From Verrucomicrobiota bacterium (GTDB taxonomy: Bacteria > Verrucomicrobiota > Verrucomicrobiia > Verrucomicrobiales > Akkermansiaceae), in contig RDZR01000047.1 in NCBI GenBank assembly GCA_004294095.1, positions 1 to 43,329 of the forward strand: DNA of 43,329 nt. Direction: 5' to 3'. A program made the translations under genes and the position numbers. A model generated the notes under the pieces. That model made no database searches. It was not told the origin of the DNA and saw only the letters and a list, made by a program, of their open reading frames with translations. Below are positions 7,850 to 15,470 of this stretch, one piece after another (positions within the stretch are counted from its first letter, which is position 1; each line of letters starts with the position of its first letter).

Positions 7850-8650
7850 ATGAAACGTTTGAACAAAAATACACGTTATCAACCTCGCAAAGGTTTCACC
7901 TTGGTCGAGCTGTTAGTCGTCATCACGATCATTGCCGTGCTGGCAGGACTGACGACGGTGGGAGTGACGCGTTTTAAGGAGAAAACCAATGAGACCACCA
8001 GCATGTCGAACATGCGGCAATTAGGTGCTGCATTGGCTACCTACACTGTTGAAAAGGGGCGCTATCCAAGCTCTGCGGCGACGGCGAGCACTGGAGAAAG
8101 AGGTGTATCGTGGGATCGTTTGTTATTTCCTTATCTATCGGATCCGAATTACGACTATAACAGTAACGGCGTTTCGCCGATACGTCAAAACAGCGAAGAA
8201 TACAAAGTCCTTGGCTCGGTGGCGAAAATTTTCTACTCGGATAGCGATAAACTTCAAAAAGCAACGGGGGGGCTGATTAACCGCAGCTACGCCCTGACTC
8301 CATGGACAACAAACCAGAGCGGGCCGGGATTCTCCAATGGTTGGAGCAGTTTGCCGCCGAATATTGGAGTGCGTCCATCAATCATCAAAGACCCGAATAA
8401 AGCAGTAGTCATGGTCGAATTTTTTAGTCCAGCGAGAGGTGCCCCTAATTTATTGGGGACAGGGAGTTATGATTACATTTTTGGATTCAGGCCGCTCCCT
8501 CAAGACCCGAATCCTGCCTACTATCATAAAAATAATCAGGTTGTGCTTTTTGTGAATGGAAGCGTGCAGCTTATTCCTGGGAACATTACGATGTCAGAGT
8601 GGGAATTGAGCGGCTATAGCCCGCACAAAGAATCTGCGAATAGTCGATAA
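7850..8650 (+). CDS. Type II/IV pseudopilin-like protein (prepilin N-terminal methylation motif)
   Basis: 266 residues. After a basic leader, the prepilin peptidase motif GFTLVELLVVITIIAVLAGL (residues about 15-34) is perfect: cleavage would fall after the Gly, with Glu at position 5 of the mature protein and a long hydrophobic helix. The following segment, MSNMRQLGAALATYTVEKGRYPSS, is the usual first part of verrucomicrobial and planctomycetal GspG-like proteins. Near the end, HKNNQVVLFVNGSVQLIP is a variant of the H-x9-DG signature of that group, with Asn for Asp. Such proteins are numerous in these genomes and mostly of unknown role. Its stop is 22 bp before the hydrolase gene, so it may be co-transcribed with the rhamnose-type cluster, though nothing links them functionally. 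Confidence 0.85.
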   Translation: MKRLNKNTRYQPRKGFTLVELLVVITIIAVLAGLTTVGVTRFKEKTNETTSMSNMRQLGAALATYTVEKGRYPSSAATASTGERGVSWDRLLFPYLSDPNYDYNSNGVSPIRQNSEEYKVLGSVAKIFYSDSDKLQKATGGLINRSYALTPWTTNQSGPGFSNGWSSLPPNIGVRPSIIKDPNKAVVMVEFFSPARGAPNLLGTGSYDYIFGFRPLPQDPNPAYYHKNNQVVLFVNGSVQLIPGNITMSEWELSGYSPHKESANSR

Positions 8651-8672
8651 CCCAACTAAGCACTCTAACACC

Positions 8673-9632
8673 ATGAAATCCTCATTCTTTTTTCTGTTAG
8701 GTCTGACGATGGCGGCGCAGGCGGCCGTTGCTCCGTTAGAGAAATATCGTGATCAAGTGCGCATTTCGGTGGCGCAGATGAGCATCGAGGGCAAAACCAT
8801 TCCACAAGGCAAAGATCGAGTGGATATGATGACGCCGTGGATGGACCGTGCGGTGGCAGAAAAGGCGGACATGATCGTCTTTCCAGAATACATTCTCGGG
8901 CCGTTCAAAATGGATTTTCCATTGATTGACAAACTCCGTGCAGAAGCCAAGCAGCGTAAGATGCATGTCGTCGTCGGTGGTTGGGAGTATTTGCCGGAGG
9001 CGACGATTGTGCATCCGCCGGAGCCCGGCACGTATGCAAATACGGTGCTCGTCGTAGATCGTGAGGGGAATATCGCAGGCAAGCATCGCAAGATGCACTC
9101 GGCGGTGGGTTCTGGATCGCCCTACAATTGGCCGCCCGCGCCGGATGAGCGTGGCGAGCAAACGATGATCAAAGGCGAACAAAATGGCGTGATCGATTTG
9201 GACTTCGGCCGGATCGGGATTTTGACTTGTTACGATGGCTATTTTTTTGAATCCTTCATGATGCCATCGCTGCGCGGCGCGGAAGTTTTGCTGTGGGTGA
9301 ATTCTCGTCCGGGCATGGTCGAGGCGCACATCGTGCAGGCGGCGAGTTTCATCACCTGCACTCATGTGGTCGCCTCAAATACGTCCAATGGCTGTGGCTC
9401 GACGATTTGTTCCTACCCAGGCTGGCGCTTGGATGCGGTGGCTCCGGTGGATAAATCCGAGGAATTGATCACCGCCACGCTCGATCTCAAAGAATTACGC
9501 AATCAACGGCTCAATCACCGCATGTTTCATCAGCGCCGTCCGGAAGTTTACCGCGCGTTGGTGGAGCCGGCCGAGCCATGGACAGCCTATCCATTTTTAA
9601 AACCCTTCAGCTATTCGTCGGATGGAAAATAA
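8673..9632 (+). CDS. Secreted carbon-nitrogen hydrolase (nitrilase superfamily)
   Basis: 319 residues. Residues 1 to about 18 are a signal peptide (FFFLLGLTMAAQAA), unusual for this mostly cytoplasmic family. The catalytic triad is visible: Glu72 in VFPEY, Lys140 in KHRKMH, and Cys186 in GILTCYDGYFFE. The family hydrolyses amides, nitriles or carbamoyl groups. No motif fixes the substrate. The stop overlaps the start of the SDR gene by 11 bp, so it is the first gene of the sugar-catabolic cluster. A secreted amidase there could release a sugar or uronamide from an amide, but that is only an inference. A TGTTAGA heptamer (8664-8670) ends two bases before the ATG. Confidence 0.85.
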   Translation: MKSSFFFLLGLTMAAQAAVAPLEKYRDQVRISVAQMSIEGKTIPQGKDRVDMMTPWMDRAVAEKADMIVFPEYILGPFKMDFPLIDKLRAEAKQRKMHVVVGGWEYLPEATIVHPPEPGTYANTVLVVDREGNIAGKHRKMHSAVGSGSPYNWPPAPDERGEQTMIKGEQNGVIDLDFGRIGILTCYDGYFFESFMMPSLRGAEVLLWVNSRPGMVEAHIVQAASFITCTHVVASNTSNGCGSTICSYPGWRLDAVAPVDKSEELITATLDLKELRNQRLNHRMFHQRRPEVYRALVEPAEPWTAYPFLKPFSYSSDGK

Positions 9633-10380
9633 TCAAGTCGCATTGGTCACTGGTTCTTCGAGTGGAATTGGTGCCGCCATTGCGGAAAGGCTCGCGGCAG
9701 ATGGCTATTTGGTATTGATCAATGCACGCAGCAACAATCAAGGTGCCCAGCGCACGCTCAAAACGATTCACGATGCGGGAAATCTTGCAGAATTGTGCAT
9801 TGCCGATCTATCAGATACGGCTGAGATCCAGCGCATTTTTAGTGAGATCCGCGAGCGATTTGGTCGGCTCGATGTGCTTATCAACAATGCCGGCATTTGC
9901 CCATTTCACGAGTGGGATGAGGTGACCCCAGAAATTTGGGATCAAACGCATGCGACGAATTTACGCGCTGGTTTTTTCTGCACCCAAGCGGCCGCCAAGA
10001 TCATGATCGATCAGCAAATCCATGGCCGAATCATGGTGATCAGCTCGATTTCTGCGATCAAAGGCGGCACAGTGCAGACGCACTATTGTCCCACCAAAGG
10101 CGGCCAAATTTCGATGATGAATGCCTTTGCTGTCTGTTTGGGCAAACATGGCATCACCTGCAATTCTATTTTGCCCGGCACCATTGAGACACCGATCAAT
10201 GCCGACTACTTGGCGGCTGGAAATAACCGCGCAAATTTGGAAATTCAGACCTGCGTCGGCTACATCGGCATGCCACACGACGTGGCGGGCATCGTCTCAT
10301 TTTTGGCCAAACCGGAAGCTCGCTACATCACGGGAGCATCCATTTTAGTCGATGGTGGCGAATTAATCAAACATCTCTAA
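9622..10380 (+). CDS. Short-chain dehydrogenase/reductase, probable L-rhamnose (sugar) 1-dehydrogenase
   Basis: 252 residues, classical SDR. The nucleotide site is TGSSSGIG (residues 10-17), the structural motif is NNAG (88-91), and the catalytic residues are the Ser of the ISSIS segment (about 142-143), Tyr155 and Lys159 (YCPTK). The C-terminus ITGASILVDGGELIKHL is typical. SDRs of this kind oxidise the aldose to a lactone in non-phosphorylative L-rhamnose, L-fucose and arabinose pathways. The rhamnose assignment comes from the neighbouring rhamnonate-dehydratase-like and RhaT-like genes. A general 3-oxoacyl-type or other polyol SDR is the alternative. The start overlaps the upstream gene, and the stop codon is part of a TGTTAGA heptamer in reverse orientation. 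Confidence 0.85.
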   Translation: MENNQVALVTGSSSGIGAAIAERLAADGYLVLINARSNNQGAQRTLKTIHDAGNLAELCIADLSDTAEIQRIFSEIRERFGRLDVLINNAGICPFHEWDEVTPEIWDQTHATNLRAGFFCTQAAAKIMIDQQIHGRIMVISSISAIKGGTVQTHYCPTKGGQISMMNAFAVCLGKHGITCNSILPGTIETPINADYLAAGNNRANLEIQTCVGYIGMPHDVAGIVSFLAKPEARYITGASILVDGGELIKHL

Positions 10381-10392
10381 CATTTTCTAACA
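10376..10392. repeat. Two TCTAACA heptamers 10 bp apart between SDR and MBL-fold genes
   Basis: TCTAACA at 10376-10382 (overlapping the stop codon of the SDR gene) and again at 10386-10392 in the 25-bp spacer before the next ATG. These are two of the clearest non-coding copies of a heptamer that recurs throughout the window. Confidence 0.7.
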
Positions 10393-10405
10393 AAAACCTA
10401 ATTTT

Positions 10406-11176
10406 ATGTTCACGATACAAATGTTGCGCACGGCAGAAGTCGATGTGCCATGCCCAGAAGTTTATTGGATGGAGCAATTTGCCGATTGGACGCAGCTCGC
10501 ATTTCAAATGGCCATCATCCGTGGCGAGGGGAAAACGATTCTGGTCAACACCGGCTTTCCGGAAGACATCACCGGCTTGGCCAAGGCATGGGCGGATTTT
10601 CTCGGCCCGCGCTGTGTGCTTGAGCGGCCGGATGCATGGCGCACTCAGCATTTGTTAGAAAATGCGGGTGTCGATCCACTCGAAGTGACGCATGTGTTGA
10701 TCACGCCGATCCAGCTTTATGCGACGGGCTGCATTCACCTTTTCCCGAATGCGAAAATTTGCTTTTCACGCAAAGGATGGATCGAGGACATCATCGCGCC
10801 GGAGTATCCGCACCATGTGCCGCGCCAAGGATGCATCAGCGATGAGCACTTGCGATGGATGATGTTTGAAAATGAGAAGAATCTTATTCTGTTAGATGAC
10901 GTGGCAGAATTGCTGCCGGGCCTCACTTGCCGTTGGGTCGGCGTGCACCACCGCTCGTCGATGCTGATCGAGGTCGCCACTGCCAAGGGTTTGGTGATGC
11001 TCAGTGATTGTGCATTCCACTACTCGAATGTGGAGGATGGCCGCCCGTTAGGCATTGCGGAAAGCATCATTGAGGCGCACGCGGCCTATGCGGATATTCG
11101 CAAGCGCGCTGATCTTTTTATCCCGCTTTACGACCCATTGGTCCAAACACGTTTTCCTAACGGATTGATTGCATGA
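10406..11176 (+). CDS. Metallo-beta-lactamase-fold protein lacking the HxHxDH zinc motif
   Basis: 256 residues that follow the MBL-fold outline of lactonase-type proteins: KTILVNTGFP (residues 43-52), VTHVLIT (94-100), HLFPNAKICFSRKGW, WVGVHHRSSMLIEV (178-190), MLSDCAFHYSNVE, and LFIPLYDP (237-244). Where zinc enzymes have T-H-x-H-x-D-H, this protein has TPIQLYATG (100-108), and the last His of the fold (in a G-H-D type motif) is Tyr. Most metal ligands are therefore missing. In this position of the cluster a lactonase (L-rhamnono-lactone to L-rhamnonate) would be expected. Whether this protein does that without zinc, or has become a binding or regulatory protein, cannot be told. There is no Shine-Dalgarno sequence, and the stop overlaps the next gene as ATGA. 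Confidence 0.7.
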   Translation: MFTIQMLRTAEVDVPCPEVYWMEQFADWTQLAFQMAIIRGEGKTILVNTGFPEDITGLAKAWADFLGPRCVLERPDAWRTQHLLENAGVDPLEVTHVLITPIQLYATGCIHLFPNAKICFSRKGWIEDIIAPEYPHHVPRQGCISDEHLRWMMFENEKNLILLDDVAELLPGLTCRWVGVHHRSSMLIEVATAKGLVMLSDCAFHYSNVEDGRPLGIAESIIEAHAAYADIRKRADLFIPLYDPLVQTRFPNGLIA

Positions 11177-12357
11177 GCCCAGATATCATTACCGATATTC
11201 GCACGACGGATCTTTGCTTCTCACAAGTTCCGCACACGCTGAAAAGAAATTTGTGCACGCCGACATCGCGTTTTAAGCACGATGAAAAATCCCGCGATGC
11301 GCAGTGGTTCGGTCCGGTGGCATTGACTCTCGTCGAGGTGGAAACGGCGGGTGGACTCGTCGGCCACGGCAGCATTGGTGGTTTTACCAGTGCAGGCACC
11401 GAGATCGTAAATACTTATTTAAAACCGTTAGCCATCGGCCATAGCATTTTTGAAACTGAGCTTTTGTGGGATAAAATGGTGCGCTCCACCGTGCGCTATG
11501 GCCGCCGTGGAGTCGCTCTGTGCGCAGTGAGCGGCATCGATATCGCTTGCTGGGATTTAAAAGGAAAACTGTTAGGTCAGCCGGTTTATAATCTGTTAGG
11601 CGGAAAAACTCGCGACCGCGTGCAAGCATATGCGAGCCGTTTGTATGCGATGGAAGATCTCGATGCTCTCGCAGAAGAAGCGCGAGGCTACGTCAAGCAA
11701 GGGTTCAAAGTGCTCAAGCAACGTTTTGGTTTTGCGCCAATCGATGGCACCGATGGCATGAATCGCAACGTCGCCCTGATTCGCGCAGTGCGCGAGGCGG
11801 TAGGCGATGACATCGAAATCGCGGCAGATGCTTACATGGGATGGGACTACGGCTATGCGGTGGAAATGGAAAAACGGCTAAGACCGTATCGCATGGCATG
11901 GATTGAGGAGCCATTTTTGCCAGATGATTTGGGCAGCTATGTGAAGCTGCGCGAGAAAAGCCAGACGCTGATTTCTTGCGGCGAGCACGAATACACCAAG
12001 CAGGGATTTCAGCAATTGATCGATTTGCGGGCCTGCGATATTTTGCAGCCAGACACCAACCGCGTCGGCGGCATTACCGAGATGAAAAAAATCTGCGCGT
12101 TGGCGGAAGCCGCTGGCTTGCCGATTTATCCGCACTCGAATGAGGCGCACAATTTTCATGTGATCGTATCTCAGACGAATTGTCCTCTGGTTGAGTATTT
12201 CCCGAACGTTGAGCCAGATACGGGCAATGAATTATTTTGGAAAGTGTTCACCGGTGAGCCAACGGCCGTGGATGGCTACCTCAGCCCGAGTGACAAACCA
12301 GGCCTCGGCATCGAGATCAATCACGCGGCTGTTGAAAAACTTCGTTGGAAACCATGA
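11173..12357 (+). CDS. rhmD: Enolase-superfamily dehydratase, probable L-rhamnonate dehydratase
   Basis: 394 residues, mandelate racemase/muconate lactonising enzyme family. Metal ligands are Asp219 (AADAYMGWD), Glu245 (WIEEPF) and Glu271 (CGEHEYT). The likely base is His321 (YPHSNEAHNFH). The stretches LQPDTNRVGGITE, EYFPNVEPDTGNELFWKVF and the N-terminal His-rich loop match L-rhamnonate dehydratase (RhmD, EC 4.2.1.90) better than other sugar-acid dehydratases. RhmD removes water from L-rhamnonate to give 2-keto-3-deoxy-L-rhamnonate. An L-lyxonate or L-mannonate substrate is also possible, since RhmD enzymes accept these. The gene is coupled to both neighbours by ATGA overlaps. Confidence 0.85.
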   Translation: MSPDIITDIRTTDLCFSQVPHTLKRNLCTPTSRFKHDEKSRDAQWFGPVALTLVEVETAGGLVGHGSIGGFTSAGTEIVNTYLKPLAIGHSIFETELLWDKMVRSTVRYGRRGVALCAVSGIDIACWDLKGKLLGQPVYNLLGGKTRDRVQAYASRLYAMEDLDALAEEARGYVKQGFKVLKQRFGFAPIDGTDGMNRNVALIRAVREAVGDDIEIAADAYMGWDYGYAVEMEKRLRPYRMAWIEEPFLPDDLGSYVKLREKSQTLISCGEHEYTKQGFQQLIDLRACDILQPDTNRVGGITEMKKICALAEAAGLPIYPHSNEAHNFHVIVSQTNCPLVEYFPNVEPDTGNELFWKVFTGEPTAVDGYLSPSDKPGLGIEINHAAVEKLRWKP

Positions 12358-13265
12358 GTGAAAAAATGCTGCCGTGGCTTCACGGGATTTTGCCTGTTTT
12401 GCCCACGCCATTCACTGCGGATGACGAGGTGGATTTTGCAGTGATCCCTCGCTTGTTAGATTTCGCGGCGCAAAGCGGCATTCGCACCGTCGTCACGCCA
12501 GCCTTCGGCAGTGAGTTTTACAAACTCGATGCGGGCGAGCGTCAGTGCATTCTTGAGACAACGGTCGAGCATGCCAGCGCGCACGGCATCAAGGTCGTCG
12601 CGCAGTGCAATCACAGCACGCCACGGCTTGCGAGCAAGCTTTCAGCAGACGCGGCGCGCGTTGGTGCGGTGGCGGTTTCTACGGCGTTGCCACGCGCATT
12701 CGCGAGCAGCGAGCGGCAGTTGTTAGATCATGCTCGCCGCGTGTGCGATTCCACCGAGCTGCCCGTCATCGTGCAAGATTGGAATCCCGGCGGAGTCACT
12801 GCGGAGGCACCGTTTTTTATCAAGTTGCACCAGCATTGTGAAAATTTTCGCATGGCGAAGTTAGAAGAGCCCGGCATTGGCGAGACGATCCGCCGCATTC
12901 GCGAGGAGACATCGGGCCACGTCGGCGTATTGAGTGGCTGGGGCGGAACCTACGCGCTGCAACTCCACTCCGCGGGCTTGGCGGGACTGATGCCCGGGCT
13001 GGCAACAGCCGATGTGTTTGTGAAAATTTGGCAAAATCTAACAGCCGGAGAATTTTCAAAAGCACTTTCATCCTTCGCCATGATCTCGCCGTATCTGCAA
13101 TTTTCTTTGCAAAACTTTGAGCAATTTCATCATGCGGAAAAACGCTTATTGCAGCGCCGCGGCATCATGCCACATGCACATGTGCGAGCGGTGACGGTGG
13201 ATTTAGATATCGAGTCTAACAGTTATTTGGATCATCTGACTTCCGCCATCGCGCAATCTTTCTAA
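12354..13265 (+). CDS. DapA/N-acetylneuraminate-lyase-family aldolase or dehydratase, divergent
   Basis: 303 residues from the ATG at 12354, which overlaps the dehydratase stop as ATGA. The outline fits the class I aldolase TIM barrel of the DHDPS/NAL family: GILPVLPTPFTADDEVD, then TPAFGSEFYKLDAGER, with the Schiff-base lysine most likely Lys169 in FRMAKLEEPG. The usual Tyr of the YNxP motif is not found: QDWNPGG (residues 141-147) stands in its place. In this cluster it could cleave 2-keto-3-deoxy-L-rhamnonate to pyruvate and lactaldehyde, or carry out a further dehydration. A second DapA-family gene follows at 14417, so the two probably have different jobs. Several TGTTAGA heptamers lie inside the gene (12454, 12722, 13037, 13215). 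Confidence 0.78.
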   Translation: MSEKMLPWLHGILPVLPTPFTADDEVDFAVIPRLLDFAAQSGIRTVVTPAFGSEFYKLDAGERQCILETTVEHASAHGIKVVAQCNHSTPRLASKLSADAARVGAVAVSTALPRAFASSERQLLDHARRVCDSTELPVIVQDWNPGGVTAEAPFFIKLHQHCENFRMAKLEEPGIGETIRRIREETSGHVGVLSGWGGTYALQLHSAGLAGLMPGLATADVFVKIWQNLTAGEFSKALSSFAMISPYLQFSLQNFEQFHHAEKRLLQRRGIMPHAHVRAVTVDLDIESNSYLDHLTSAIAQSF

Positions 13266-13295
13266 CCATTTTCATCAACCCAAAAATCCAAACCC

Positions 13296-14420
13296 ATGGC
13301 AAACCCACTCCTTGGAGTTGCACTGCATGCACTCGGCGGCATCGGTCACGGCTCATTTTACGCACCGCTTAAAAAAGTCCGCGGTTGGGCGTGGGAATCT
13401 GCGTGGCTGGCGCAGGGACTCGCCGCGTGGCTGATCACGCCGTGGCTGGTGGCGTGGCTCACTGGCTCGCAACCGCTCGCCACATTTGCTCAGGCATCGT
13501 GGCATGACATGCGCAATACCTTCCTATTCGGAGCGATTTGGGGCATGGGCAGTTTGACCTTTGGGCTCAGCATGCGATACCTCGGAATGTCGCTCGGCCA
13601 AGCGGTGGCGCTGGGATACACGGTGGCATTGGGCACTTTGATTCCGCCATTGTTAGAAGGAAAATTTGCGGCGATCGTTGCAACTGGGTCTGGCAAAGTG
13701 GTGGTCTTTGGCGTGGTGGTTTGTCTGTTAGGCATCGGGCTTTGTGGGCTTGCCGGAGTGCGCCGCGATCGCGAGCGAGGCGCGCAAAAAACGTCGAGCG
13801 GCCGCTCGCTGTTAGGGCTTGGATTTTTGGTGGCGAGTTTTTCTGGCATCATGAGTTCCGGCTTTGCCTTGGGCATCAATGCGGGCAAACCACTTGCTGA
13901 CTTGGCCCTGAAAAACGGCTCGCCATCGATTTTCCAAAACAGCCCGACGTTCATTTTAGTCATGGCCGGCGGCTTGTCCGTGAATCTGATTTGGTGCCTC
14001 TATTTGGGGATGAAAAATCGCTCAACGGGTGATTTTTTAGGAAACATTTCTAACAAACATCACGATTGGAATGGCGCACCTGCCATGGAGAAGCATCAGC
14101 CAGGATTTTTGAAAAAAAATTACCTGTGGGCATCAATCGCCGGAGTGACCTGGTATGTTGGCTTCATGCTGTATGGCATGGGCACCACGTTCATGGGCGA
14201 TTATCATTTCGTCAGTTGGTCGATCCATCTGGCATTTGTGATCGCTTTTAGCACCTTGTGCGGCATTCTTGCCCGCGAGTGGAGCGGGGTGCGGCCACTC
14301 ACCGCGGTGTGTGTGGCCGTCGGCATGGCGGTGCTCGTTGGCTCCACATTGATCACGGCCAGCAGCGATGCGCTCGCGAAAAAATTTCCATCCATTTTCA
14401 CAGAAAAATCTCAACCATGA
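13296..14420 (+). CDS. rhaT: L-rhamnose/proton symporter, RhaT family
   Basis: 374 residues, nearly all hydrophobic, with about ten membrane helices. It follows RhaT segment by segment: HALGGIGHGSFYAPLKKVRG with WAWES at the start, FLFGAIWGMGSLTFGLSMRY then LGMSLGQAVALG, GTLIPPLLEG, SGFALGINAGKP, and WYVGFMLYGMG near the end. E. coli RhaT is 344 residues, and the extra length lies in cytoplasmic loops and the C-terminal tail. It would import L-rhamnose or a related 6-deoxyhexose with a proton through the inner membrane. Its presence inside the cluster is the strongest argument that the neighbouring enzymes act on L-rhamnose. The 30-bp leader is A/C-rich and lacks a Shine-Dalgarno sequence. 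Confidence 0.88.
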   Translation: MANPLLGVALHALGGIGHGSFYAPLKKVRGWAWESAWLAQGLAAWLITPWLVAWLTGSQPLATFAQASWHDMRNTFLFGAIWGMGSLTFGLSMRYLGMSLGQAVALGYTVALGTLIPPLLEGKFAAIVATGSGKVVVFGVVVCLLGIGLCGLAGVRRDRERGAQKTSSGRSLLGLGFLVASFSGIMSSGFALGINAGKPLADLALKNGSPSIFQNSPTFILVMAGGLSVNLIWCLYLGMKNRSTGDFLGNISNKHHDWNGAPAMEKHQPGFLKKNYLWASIAGVTWYVGFMLYGMGTTFMGDYHFVSWSIHLAFVIAFSTLCGILAREWSGVRPLTAVCVAVGMAVLVGSTLITASSDALAKKFPSIFTEKSQP

Positions 14421-15424
14421 GCGTTCTATCAGGAATTTACACGCCCAACATCGTCCCGTTCCATGCGGATCACTCGATCAATGAGGGTGAGCTGCGGCGC
14501 ATGACTTCATGGCTGATCGATCGCGGGATTTATGGACTCTATCCGAATGGCAGCACGGGTGAATTCATTCGACTGAGCTTTGAGGAACGCTTGCGTGTCG
14601 TCGAAATCATGGCGGATGAAAATAAAGGCCGCTTGCCGATTCTAGCAGGTGCCGCAGAGCCGAACATCGAGCAAGTTCTCAAAGCATGCCATCACTATGC
14701 GGACCTCGGCTGCCGCGCGGTGAGCATCACTGGCCCATACTATTTCAAGGTCAGCCAAGAAAGCATCGAGCTCTATTTTCGGGAAATTGCTGCCAAATCT
14801 CCGATCGATATTTTGCTGTATAACATTCCGCAGTTTTCTAATGAAATTAGTTTGCCCGTGGTCAAGCGGCTCGCCTTGGATTGCCCGAACATCATCGGCA
14901 TTAAAGATTCAAGTAGAGACTTGCCGCGCTTTTGCACGATGCTTGCGCAAATCAAGCCGCAGCGCCCGGATTTTGTGACCTTTATTGGCACCGAAGAAAT
15001 TCTTTACCCGGCGCTCATGATGGGCGCGGATGGCGGCACGATTGCCAGCTCCGGCGTGATGCCCGAGGTGATCGTGCAGCTTTACCGCGATTTTCTTGCG
15101 GGCCGATATGATGCGTGCCGCAAGGTGCAATTGATGATCCAAGAATTGATTGGGGCCATGTTTGCCGCCGGTAATTTTCCGGAAGGATTTCGCGCAGCGA
15201 TTAGTTTGCGTGGCTTCGATCCCGGGCCGCCGCGCTTTCCGCTCAGTGCGGGGGAGCTGGCGCATCTCGAAAAATCCAAAGCGACGATTGCCTGCCTGCT
15301 CGCGGATTGCGGCTACGCGGAGGCTGCCAAAGAGTGCCAACTGCGGCAGGGGAAATCTGGCGCGGCAACGCCATTCGATGTCGATGCGATCGTCAATGCC
15401 GTCGTTCAGCGTCTTAAGCAATGA
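14417..15424 (+). CDS. Dihydrodipicolinate synthase/N-acetylneuraminate lyase family protein
   Basis: 335 residues from the ATG at 14417, which overlaps the RhaT stop as ATGA. The longer open frame upstream lies inside the transporter gene. Canonical active-site features are present: NGSTGEF (residues 44-50), Tyr135 in LLYNIPQF and the Schiff-base Lys163 in GIKDSS. About 35 extra C-terminal residues (ending FDVDAIVNAVVQRLKQ) may form a helix for oligomerisation. As the last gene of the cluster it is the better candidate for the pyruvate-releasing 2-keto-3-deoxy-sugar-acid aldolase. Classical L-rhamnose pathways use an HpcH-type aldolase here, so this would be a replacement. A housekeeping DapA for lysine synthesis is less likely given the operon. 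Confidence 0.85.
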   Translation: MSVLSGIYTPNIVPFHADHSINEGELRRMTSWLIDRGIYGLYPNGSTGEFIRLSFEERLRVVEIMADENKGRLPILAGAAEPNIEQVLKACHHYADLGCRAVSITGPYYFKVSQESIELYFREIAAKSPIDILLYNIPQFSNEISLPVVKRLALDCPNIIGIKDSSRDLPRFCTMLAQIKPQRPDFVTFIGTEEILYPALMMGADGGTIASSGVMPEVIVQLYRDFLAGRYDACRKVQLMIQELIGAMFAAGNFPEGFRAAISLRGFDPGPPRFPLSAGELAHLEKSKATIACLLADCGYAEAAKECQLRQGKSGAATPFDVDAIVNAVVQRLKQ

Positions 15425-15470
15425 TGCACTGGCTTGACGCGCTGGCGGGCGATGATCAATTCTCATCCAC

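Noticed and set aside
7682-7882. 66-codon minus-strand frame overlapping the pseudopilin start
   Set aside because: It crosses the divergent promoter region, has no family resemblance and overlaps the conserved prepilin leader.
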